Shown here piece by piece: positions 57,736 to 64,000 of a stretch of DNA of 64,000 nt. The notes beneath the pieces are model-generated. The model worked only from the letters and a program-made list of their open reading frames with translations. It had not been told where the DNA came from and searched no databases. Positions within the stretch are counted from its first letter, which is position 1. The number at the start of each line of letters is the position of its first letter. Where the stretch lies: the NCBI RefSeq assembly GCF_032598785.1, contig NZ_CP102984.1; one strand, given 5' to 3'. Origin of the DNA: Terrisporobacter petrolearius. Its GTDB lineage: Bacteria > Bacillota > Clostridia > Peptostreptococcales > Peptostreptococcaceae. Both the position numbers and the translations under genes were made by a program.

Positions 57736-59563
57736 ATTGCACTCTTATACTTTTAATTGTGCTGTAATCACTATAATAATCTTTTTTATTATTTGTTCGA
57801 ACAGCTTTTACTTTGTAATAATATGTTTTTTTCTTAGTTAACTTTTTATCTGTATATGTAGTCTTATTTGAATAACCTATATAGTGGTATTTACCATTTT
57901 TTGAAGTTGCTCTATATATCTTATATTTAGTTGCTCTGTTAACTTTTTTCCAAGACATATTAACATTTGACTTAGAAGATTTTAGGGTAACAGTAGGTTT
58001 ATATAATTTTGTTACAACTCTAGCTTTGGAGTAAGGCCCATAATAATACTTATTGTTAACTTTCTTAATTGCTCTAATTTTATAATTATAAATAGTTCCT
58101 GAAGCTTTGTTTTTGTCAGTAAAACGAACAAAACTAGATTTTGGATTTTCTTTTACTGTAGCGATTTTATCATATTCTTTTTCTTTAAAATTGTATCTAT
58201 AAATTGCATAACCATAAGAGCCTCTTACGGGCTTACAAGAGAGAGTTACTTGTGAAGTAGTATAATTTTCTATCTTAAAACTACTAACCGCTTTAGGTAC
58301 TATTATCTTCTGTTTATTTATAATTTTACTCATATTAGGAATACCATGTCCGTAATATTTATCCCAGCCTTTTTCACCGAAATCATCTGCGCTTGAGATT
58401 ATTAGTGATTCAACTTTAGCAGGAGTCGTGTTAGGGTTAGCAAGCTTTATTAATGCAGCTATGGCAGAAATATGAGGCGCTGATAAAGAAGTACCATTTT
58501 CCTCAGTATAACCTCCCTTATATGAACAAGTTAATATTTCATAACCTGGTGCTGCCACATCAACAGTATTTCCATAGTTTGAAAAATATGCTATTTTATC
58601 TGATTGATCGGAAGCTGAAGTAACTATTACAGAATCCATATCTGCTGGGCATGAATAAGACACATTTTCGCTATCATTTCCAGCTGAGGTAACTACAACC
58701 ACATTATTCTTAAGAGCATATTCTACTGCATCATGTAAAAAAGAATGATGAACCCCACCAAAACTTAAGTTTAATACATCAGCACCATTGTCTACGGCAT
58801 ATCTTATTCCTAGGGCAATATTAGATGTACTACCTTTACCATCACTATTAAAAGTTTTTACCGGTAATATTTTAACATTTAAATTTGGAGTACAATCTAC
58901 AAGCACACCCGCCATGGCAGTACCGTGTCCATTTAGGTCATTGGGAGTATTATCGTTATCTAAAAAATCCCATCCATTAGATAAAACTCTATTTTTAAGA
59001 AAAGGATGACTTACAATGCCGGAGTCAACCACACCTACAGTGATTTCCTTTGACTTATTAGGTAAGGAATTGACATACTTGTCTATTTGAAGACGTTTAA
59101 CACCCCAAGAATTAAATGAAGTATTTGATAAAGTAGATTCATTAGTATTGTTTGAGTTTTGTGTACTTTCCACTTCTAATTCTATATCAGGCTCAACGTA
59201 TTTTACATTTACATTTGAATTAAGTTTTTCAAAAGCGTCTTTTGTTGACTCTTCACTATCAAACTGTAAAAAATATAAATTATCAGGACCTGATATAATG
59301 TCTTTTGCACCCAAATCACCTAGATTTAAATTATCTATTTTTGATTTCACTATTAAACGTTTGCTAGAATACTTTGAGTTTGAAGGTTGTTTTACTTGAT
59401 TTTCCTCTATAAGATTTGATAATTCACTGGAAAGATCATCGTAGTTATCTACTTTTTCCGCTTGCGGTGAATCAGCATCTGCTATAGTTGTTGTATTTTT
59501 CAGAAAAATAAAAATAAAAGTAAGTATTGAGAAAGTAATTACTATTTTTCTTAACTTATTCAT
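57734..59563 (-). CDS. Secreted subtilisin-like serine protease (S8) with two C-terminal FN3-like domains
   Basis: 609 residues. Signal peptide (about 1-29), propeptide (about 35-130), then an S8 catalytic domain (about 150-410) with Asp180 (VGVVDSGIV), His213 (NGHGTAMAG), oxyanion Asn296 (TSAGND) and Ser359 (NGTSLSAPH). Residues about 425-515 and 515-609 are fibronectin-III-like modules (SFKIENYTTSQVTLSCKPVR; VNMSWKKVNRATKYKIYRAT, with KTYYYKVKAV). There is no sortase motif or S-layer anchor, so it is probably released or held by the basic FN3 modules. The target is unknown. Confidence 0.93.
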   Translation of the reverse strand: MNKLRKIVITFSILTFIFIFLKNTTTIADADSPQAEKVDNYDDLSSELSNLIEENQVKQPSNSKYSSKRLIVKSKIDNLNLGDLGAKDIISGPDNLYFLQFDSEESTKDAFEKLNSNVNVKYVEPDIELEVESTQNSNNTNESTLSNTSFNSWGVKRLQIDKYVNSLPNKSKEITVGVVDSGIVSHPFLKNRVLSNGWDFLDNDNTPNDLNGHGTAMAGVLVDCTPNLNVKILPVKTFNSDGKGSTSNIALGIRYAVDNGADVLNLSFGGVHHSFLHDAVEYALKNNVVVVTSAGNDSENVSYSCPADMDSVIVTSASDQSDKIAYFSNYGNTVDVAAPGYEILTCSYKGGYTEENGTSLSAPHISAIAALIKLANPNTTPAKVESLIISSADDFGEKGWDKYYGHGIPNMSKIINKQKIIVPKAVSSFKIENYTTSQVTLSCKPVRGSYGYAIYRYNFKEKEYDKIATVKENPKSSFVRFTDKNKASGTIYNYKIRAIKKVNNKYYYGPYSKARVVTKLYKPTVTLKSSKSNVNMSWKKVNRATKYKIYRATSKNGKYHYIGYSNKTTYTDKKLTKKKTYYYKVKAVRTNNKKDYYSDYSTIKSIRVQ

Positions 59564-59636
59564 TTGTTCCCCCTAATTTTAAATTTTAAATATATTATAC
59601 AATAAAATATGTGGAAATAAATAGAATTTTGTCAAC

Positions 59637-59680
59637 AAAAAGGAGTTTACCATATTATTAATATAGCAAACTCCTTTTCC
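59637..59680. terminator. Terminator between the BFD-like gene and the protease
   Basis: AAAAGGAGTTT (59637-59647) pairs with AAACTCCTTTT (59668-59678). On the minus strand it follows the tandem-BFD gene. An ATATTA/TAATAT inner pairing extends it. Confidence 0.75.
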
Positions 59681-59703
59681 TATTTATAAAGATAATTTAA
59701 AAA

Positions 59704-60024
59704 CTATCTTTTTATATCTATAACGTTTTGAACTAAAGCTTTACATCTTCCACATGAAGATCCGGCTTTAGTAGCTTCTGCAACTTTATCAACTGTATCA
59801 CAACCATTGTTTACTGCATTTACAACATCTTCTAATGACACCTTGTTACATCCACATACTGAAGCTAATATTTCTTCTATAGCTCCTGCACATCTACCAC
59901 ATCCAGTAGCAGCTCCTGTTTTTTCCTTGATTTCTTCTAAAGTTCTTGCACCATCTATCATTGCCATTCTTATATCTATATAAGAAACATTTTTACAATG
60001 ACATATTATTTTGTTTCCAGCCAT
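59704..60024 (-). CDS. Tandem BFD-like (2Fe-2S) protein, both domains intact
   Basis: 106 residues with two BFD-like domains. Domain 1 has Cys8, Cys10, Cys42 and Cys45 (ICHC; GCGRC); domain 2 has Cys57, Cys59, Cys91 and Cys94 (VCGCN; SCGRC). Each four-Cys set should bind one [2Fe-2S] cluster. GGAGGAA lies just before the ATG at 60024. The paralogue at 3185-3484 has the same length and order but has lost the domain 1 cysteines. Likely a small electron carrier or Fe-S handling protein. The 253-bp spacer upstream (60025-60277) holds no gene I can support. Confidence 0.9.
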   Translation of the reverse strand: MAGNKIICHCKNVSYIDIRMAMIDGARTLEEIKEKTGAATGCGRCAGAIEEILASVCGCNKVSLEDVVNAVNNGCDTVDKVAEATKAGSSCGRCKALVQNVIDIKR

Positions 60025-60277
60025 AATTATTCCTCCGTTATGCTATATTGTGAATTTTAAAATTCAATATATAAATACTGAATTATTACCTTTTAATATA
60101 TACCAAATATTATTAGGTGTTAAACAATTTTTTATAAATACAAGTTACATTTTACATTATTATGGGACGAAAGCAAAGTCATTTTGACCTTTATAATTCC
60201 TACTGCTACAATTAAATTAATATATTACAAAAGAAGTCATTTAACAAGGAATTATATAAAGAAAGGATGATTGTATT

Positions 60278-60985
60278 ATGGAAGAAAGCTTTCATAAATC
60301 GGGATGTTTGATTTGTGGAGAATCAGTTATTATTCTAGAAAAAGAAGCTACACATACCTGTTCAATTTGTAATAAACATTTTATCTCATCAACTATTTGT
60401 ATCCAAGGTCATTATGTTTGTGATGATTGCCACACTAATACTAATGAATTCGTTGAATTATTACTTAATTCCAAAGAAACAAATCCAACTATACTGTTCT
60501 CTCAAATAGAAAATTTAAAATCTGTAAATATGAATGGACCAGAACATCATAGTATTATTCCATGCGTTTTGTTGACTGCATTTAAAAACAGTGGAGGCAA
60601 GATTGATCTATTATCAGGGATTGAAACTGCTTTGCAAAGAGGTAAACAAGCTCCCGGTGGTATTTGTGGTTTTTGGGGGACTTGTGGTGCAGCCGTTGGT
60701 GCTGGAATTTATGGTAGCATAGTTACTAATTCTTCGCCCCTTAACAGTATGTCATGGCACAAGCCACAGAAACTAGTATCAAGAACCATAAATAAAATAG
60801 CACAAGAAAATGCAGTTAGGTGCTGTAAAAGAACTTCTCGTCATGCAATTCTAGAGGCAATTGAATGGACTAAAGAATATATGGGTACCGAACTTGGGAA
60901 AAGTGATTTTTTATGTACCTTATCTCACTACAATAAAGAGTGCATTCATGAAAATTGTCCATTTTATAATGAACAAGGAGATTAA
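60278..60985 (+). CDS. DUF5714 cysteine-rich protein
   Basis: 235 residues. The N-terminal zinc-ribbon-like part has CLICGESVIILEKEATHTCS and CIQGHYVCDDCH. The central part is GGICGFWGTCGAAVGAGIYG, and the C-terminal part has CCKRTSRHAILEAIEWTKEY and a Cys cluster (CTLSHYNKECIHENCPFYNE). This is the DUF5714 family, usually next to a radical SAM gene, as here with 2 nt between the genes. The partner is now broken. Function unknown; with the SAM enzyme it presumably modified a small molecule or peptide. AAGGAT-type RBS. Confidence 0.82.
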   Translation: MEESFHKSGCLICGESVIILEKEATHTCSICNKHFISSTICIQGHYVCDDCHTNTNEFVELLLNSKETNPTILFSQIENLKSVNMNGPEHHSIIPCVLLTAFKNSGGKIDLLSGIETALQRGKQAPGGICGFWGTCGAAVGAGIYGSIVTNSSPLNSMSWHKPQKLVSRTINKIAQENAVRCCKRTSRHAILEAIEWTKEYMGTELGKSDFLCTLSHYNKECIHENCPFYNEQGD

Positions 60986-60987
60986 TT

Positions 60988-61726
60988 ATGAGTAGATATA
61001 AATTTGCTAATTATGACATAGATTCTGTTGAATTAAAATGCCTTGTCGTAAGTCAGGGCTTAAAAATAGATAAGAAAGTATATAAAAAATTTAGTTCTAC
61101 TAATAGAATTAATACAAATGCATTAACGTGTAATTGTTTCAAGTTACCAAATGATACAATAGTTATGGCAACAGATTTAGGTTTTCATTTATCTACTTTA
61201 TCTTCTATGTTTTCTTGGGATAATATTAAACTTTTTAAGTATATGAATGATATGAAAACAGACTTTATATATAACCCCGCCAGACAAAACTCATGTTATT
61301 GATAACTATTTTGAACTTGGTGCTAGTAGAATAGCCTGCAGTCTGGAAGTGTGGGATGACCAAATTGCATCTTCTATAACACCTGGAAAAAGAGAAATAA
61401 CAACAAAAGAAAGACATTTGGATGCACTTACATATATTGCGGAAAAATACGGTCCTAATAAAGCTTTTTCAAACTTTATTATAGGACTAGAACCTATAGA
61501 AACTTTAAGAGAGGGAGCTAATTACCTTGCAGAAAGAGGAATTATACCATCAGCTTCCATATGGATGCCCTTTGGCAAACCTGTTAATGGATCTATGAAA
61601 ACCCCTAATGTTGAATATTTTAGAGCTGTTAAGGAAATGCTCGGTGAGATTTATGTCAAATATAATCTTAATCCTGCAGGTAGTTGCGGATTTAATGTTT
61701 GCATAGAAAGATATATAAAAAAATAG
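60988..61726 (+). pseudogene. Radical SAM protein with its core deleted
   Basis: The N-terminal part (60988 to about 61262) reads MSRYKFANYDIDSVELKCLV, through LTCNCFKLPNDTIVMATDLG, to NDMKTDF. Then the frame changes and YITPPDKTHVIDNYFELGAS, CSLEVWDDQI and GLEPIETLREGANYLAERGI to SCGFNVCIERYIKK at TAG 61726 follow. The TPPDKTHV and LEVWDD segments belong to the second half of a TIM-barrel radical SAM enzyme. The first half with the CxxxCxxC cluster motif, perhaps 130-150 codons, is missing. So a deletion plus frame change removed the catalytic site. Confidence 0.85.
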
Positions 61727-61788
61727 GTTGAAGAAAAATAAGTTTTTTTGTTTAATAAAACTGAATATTTCGAATATAGATATTGATA

Positions 61789-61857
61789 TTTACAATTATT
61801 CATTTTCTGATATAATTACATTAATAAAAAACTCGGACATACAAGGAATGCCGGGAA
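61789..61857 (+). promoter_or_regulatory. Promoter and 5' leader hairpin of the GltP-type gene
   Basis: TTTACA (61789-61794), 16 nt, TATAAT (61811-61816). The RNA would start near 61823 and carry an immediate hairpin, CGG-A-CAT...ATG-C-CGG (61834-61854), and a leader of about 160 nt before the start codon. There is no T-run after the hairpin, and it matches no riboswitch I know. It may protect the 5' end or bind a regulator. Confidence 0.45.
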
Positions 61858-61986
61858 TAATATCATAATGAAGGAAAAATGAATGGAAAAATGTCATAAT
61901 AAATGAATATGATTTATTTAAGCTTGCAATTTATTAAATGATTAATATTATGACTATGAAAATTCTAATTAAAAATGGAGGCTAAA

Positions 61987-63279
61987 ATGGAGACTACAAA
62001 GAAAAAATTCAACTTAACAACTAAAATTTTTATAGCATTAATATTAGGTGCAGTATTTGGGATAATTCTACATTATTTTGTACCGGCAAGTACTTTTAGA
62101 GATAAGATCTTAATAGATGGAGTATTCTATATAATAGGGAATGGTTTTTTAAGATTAATGCAAATGCTTGTTGTTCCTTTAGTATTTTGCTCTTTAATAT
62201 GTGGAGCATCAGCTATTGGTGATACAAAAACCTTGGGAAAAGTAGGCATTAAAACTATGGGATTTTACTTAATAACTACTGCTCTTGCTATAACAGTTGC
62301 TTTGTCTGTAGCAAAGGTTATTAACCCAGGAATAGGACTTGATATATCAGCTATAGAACAAACAAAAACTACTATAGGAGAAACTGCAAGTTTTGCTGAT
62401 ACTTTATTAGATATAATACCTAAAAACCCTATACAAGGTTTAGCAGAAGGAAATATGCTTCAAATAATTTTATTTGCCATATTAATTGGTATAATACTTG
62501 CAAAATTAGGTAAGAAAGCATATGTGGTATCTAAATTTTTTGCACAATTTAACGATGTAATGATGGAAATGACAATGATAGTTATGAAGGTTGCTCCAAT
62601 AGGTGTTTTTTGCTTAATATCTAAAACATTTGCAAACATAGGATTTGATGCTTTTGTACCAATGTTAAAATATATGTTTAGTGTGTTCTTTGCTTTAGGT
62701 TTACAATGTTTTGTTGTTTATATGTCAATGTTTAAAGGATTTACAGGATTAAATCCAATTAAATTTATAAAGAAATTTGCACCAGTTATGGGATTTGCAT
62801 TTTCTACAGCAACATCAAACGCGACAATACCAATGTCAATTGATACTTTAGAGAAAAAAGTTGGAGTAAATAAGAAAATATCTTCATTTACTATACCTCT
62901 AGGAGCTACTATAAACATGGATGGTACAGCAATTATGCAGGGTGTGGCTGTTGTATTCGTAGCTCAAGCATTCCATGTGGATTTAACATTTGTTGATTAT
63001 TTAACTGTTATTGCAACAGCTACATTGGCATCAATAGGTACAGCAGGAGTTCCAGGTGTTGGTTTAATCACTCTTTCTATGGTGTTTAACTCAGTAGGAC
63101 TTCCAGTAGAAGGTATAGCATTAATTATGGGAATAGATAGAATACTTGATATGACTAGAACTGCTGTAAACATAACAGGAGATGCTGTTTGTACTGCTAT
63201 AGTTGCTCATCAAAATGGAGATTTAGATAGAAAAGTATTTGAAAGTTATGAAGAAGAAGAGCAAGCAGCCCTTGCTTAG
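61987..63279 (+). CDS. Dicarboxylate/amino acid:cation symporter (DAACS, GltP-like)
   Basis: 430 residues from ATG 61987 (TGGAGG 5 nt upstream; ATG 61975 overlaps that site). Eight helices and two hairpin loops as in GltPh: the SNATIPMSIDTLEK serine-rich HP1 region (FSTATSNATIPMS), the helix-7 NMDGTAIMQGVAVVF (NMDGT motif) and HP2 ASIGTAGVPGVGLI, then MGIDRILDMTRTAVNITGDA with the substrate-binding Asp/Arg/Asn. Residue RTAVN suggests amino acids (aspartate or glutamate), possibly with Na+. Its promoter and leader are at 61789. It is a monocistronic gene. Confidence 0.94.
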   Translation: METTKKKFNLTTKIFIALILGAVFGIILHYFVPASTFRDKILIDGVFYIIGNGFLRLMQMLVVPLVFCSLICGASAIGDTKTLGKVGIKTMGFYLITTALAITVALSVAKVINPGIGLDISAIEQTKTTIGETASFADTLLDIIPKNPIQGLAEGNMLQIILFAILIGIILAKLGKKAYVVSKFFAQFNDVMMEMTMIVMKVAPIGVFCLISKTFANIGFDAFVPMLKYMFSVFFALGLQCFVVYMSMFKGFTGLNPIKFIKKFAPVMGFAFSTATSNATIPMSIDTLEKKVGVNKKISSFTIPLGATINMDGTAIMQGVAVVFVAQAFHVDLTFVDYLTVIATATLASIGTAGVPGVGLITLSMVFNSVGLPVEGIALIMGIDRILDMTRTAVNITGDAVCTAIVAHQNGDLDRKVFESYEEEEQAALA

Positions 63280-63309
63280 ACATAAAACAGAATATAATTT
63301 ATAATACAG

Positions 63310-63342
63310 AAGGGTGTATCAATTTTGATACACCCTTTATAT
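63310..63342 (+). terminator. Intrinsic terminator of the GltP-type gene
   Basis: AAGGGTGTATCAA (63310-63322) pairs with TTGATACACCCTT (63325-63337), then TATAT. It is related to the hairpin at 49212. Confidence 0.85.
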
Positions 63343-63660
63343 ATAAAGATACAATTTATTTATTTAGAAAGTAGCCCTAAACAAAATGAGTTCTTGACTC
63401 TCACTACCCTAAGGCCTATTGATAGCATCTATGGTTGAATTTTATATTAAATAAATATCCACCGTTGATAAATAAATTGTAGCTTATTAAATATTATGCA
63501 AATTTATTATTATATATACTCTAAATAAATAAAAATAAATTGATTTGGAATTATAAATATATAAATGAAATAGTTAAATATTCCTAAGTAAATCTTATTT
63601 TTATAGTATTATATATTATAGAGATATTTAAAATCCATATGTAAAGAAATATGTAATACG
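63343..63660. other. AT-rich intergenic region without a recognisable gene
   Basis: About 320 bp. The part 63370-63440 (CCCTAAACAAAATGAG ... CTACCCTAAGGCC) is less AT-rich than the rest and might belong to a small RNA, but I see no promoter-terminator pair around it. The remainder is A/T runs upstream of the small membrane protein. Confidence 0.4.
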
Positions 63661-63674
63661 AAAGGAATATGATA

Positions 63675-63851
63675 ATGAGTATGTATATAAAAATTATTGG
63701 TTATTTGGGGATGATCATTTTTATAGTACTAAATATAGTGGGTCGCTTAATTGATATAAGCGACGTGGTTTACGTTATTGTAATGATTATGTCATTAATA
63801 ATGTTTATACCCCTTTGCGTACAAGAAGTGTTGTCTTTGAAGAATAGATAA
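63675..63851 (+). CDS. Small two-helix membrane protein
   Basis: 58 residues from ATG 63675, with AAAGGA 8 nt upstream (ATG 63669 is too close). Two hydrophobic helices (about 3-22, IKIIGYLGMIIFIVLNIVGR, and 30-48, VVYVIVMIMSLIMFIPLCV) with a short charged turn and a basic tail (LSLKNR). Unknown family. A strong terminator follows about 95 nt later, so it is probably a real short transcript. Confidence 0.6.
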   Translation: MSMYIKIIGYLGMIIFIVLNIVGRLIDISDVVYVIVMIMSLIMFIPLCVQEVLSLKNR

Positions 63852-63944
63852 ATCACTGATTATAATATGATAAGACTAAGCTTTAGACATAAATAAAGAT
63901 TTATGCTGTGAAGGAGAGTTGTGGTTTATTGGTGAAATAGATGT

Positions 63945-63988
63945 AAAATAAGCCTATATCTTAATGAAGATATAGGCTTATTTTTGTC
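63945..63988 (+). terminator. Intrinsic terminator at the right edge
   Basis: AAAATAAGCCTATATCTT, loop AATG, AAGATATAGGCTTATTTTT, an almost perfect 17-18 bp stem with a T-run. Confidence 0.9.
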
Positions 63989-64000
63989 ATAAATCATTAA

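Noticed and set aside
59495..59515. CodY-like TTTTTCAGAAAAA in the protease gene and a similar site near 42485
   Set aside because: Both lie inside coding sequence and have two or more mismatches to the consensus, expected by chance in AT-rich DNA.
61830..61860. T-box or known riboswitch upstream of the GltP-type gene
   Set aside because: No T-box sequence (AGGGTGGNACCGCG), specifier loop or other conserved aptamer bases, and no terminator follows the hairpin.
63920..63952. 10-codon frame (TTG start, AAGGAG upstream) before the last terminator
   Set aside because: The start codon is weak, the peptide is very short and there is no supporting context; it may be chance.
1..64000. CRISPR array or tRNA/rRNA genes
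   Set aside because: No regularly spaced direct repeats, no cloverleaf with conserved GTTCGA-type T-loop and CCA end, and no rRNA-like GC-rich blocks were seen.

Overview
The window is strongly AT-rich, with AGGAGG-type ribosome binding sites, sigma-A promoters, many intrinsic terminators and Firmicutes gene families: BirA-controlled bio genes, BceRS-AB, a YtrA-type ABC operon, a SpoVK/CbbX-like AAA protein, DUF1540, a c-di-GMP-II riboswitch and a perfect CodY box. It looks like chromosomal DNA of a low-GC Clostridia, probably Peptostreptococcaceae (Clostridioides, Paraclostridium or Paeniclostridium-like). The family level is inferred from gene content only. I see no rRNA, tRNA or CRISPR array.

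Layout. 0-6.8 kb: a BirA-controlled bioY-bioB-bioD operon, a nonsense-broken DHFR-like gene, a [2Fe-2S] BFD-type protein, a COG0523 GTPase, and the pseudouridine catabolic pair psuG-psuK with its promoter and palindromic operator. 7-13.6 kb: a HypF-like carbamoyltransferase without its N-terminal domains, two HxlR-type regulators, then gene remnants (gntR/ilvD fused by one deletion, an EAL remnant, unknown pieces) around an alanine/glycine:cation symporter. 14-20 kb: an M18 aminopeptidase, an IS256-family element whose transposase is interrupted by an IS3-family element (target duplications visible for both), a CNNM/CorC-type membrane protein and a frameshifted SDR dehydrogenase. 21-28.5 kb: two tandem c-di-GMP-II riboswitches in front of only a gene remnant, a 5-fold beta-flower-like protein, a 1205-residue multi-AAA protein, a decayed IS256-family copy and a methyltransferase.

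28.7-38.2 kb: DUF2284 and flavodoxin-like redox proteins, a YtrA-type GntR/ABC operon, a DUF2812 protein and a complete Bce-type peptide-antibiotic sensing and resistance module (response regulator, histidine kinase, ABC ATPase, FtsX-like permease). 38.5-49.9 kb: a lipoprotein, a nonsense-broken flavodoxin-ferredoxin, TIGR04076 and alpha/beta-hydrolase genes, a NatAB-like ABC exporter, a fluoride riboswitch controlling a cation:proton antiporter, a divergent PhzF/MocR pair, a GNAT acetyltransferase and a YdjM-like membrane protein. 50-57.7 kb: an endolysin-like amidase, a deacetylase lipoprotein, a DUF1540 protein, an accessory Hsp70 locus (TerB-J protein and LRR membrane protein divergent from GrpE and HscC-like DnaK) and a CDF transporter. 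57.7-64 kb: a secreted subtilase, a tandem BFD protein, DUF5714, a radical-SAM gene that has lost its core, a GltP-type symporter and a small membrane protein.

The main themes are envelope stress and resistance (Bce, YtrA, NatAB, fluoride antiporter), cofactor handling (biotin, Fe-S, pseudouridine) and gene decay. About nine coding genes are broken by nonsense codons, homopolymer frameshifts or internal deletions. The most interesting items are the orphaned tandem c-di-GMP riboswitches, the truncated HypF with a coupled leader peptide, the self-contained accessory Hsp70 locus and the multi-AAA SHOCT protein.
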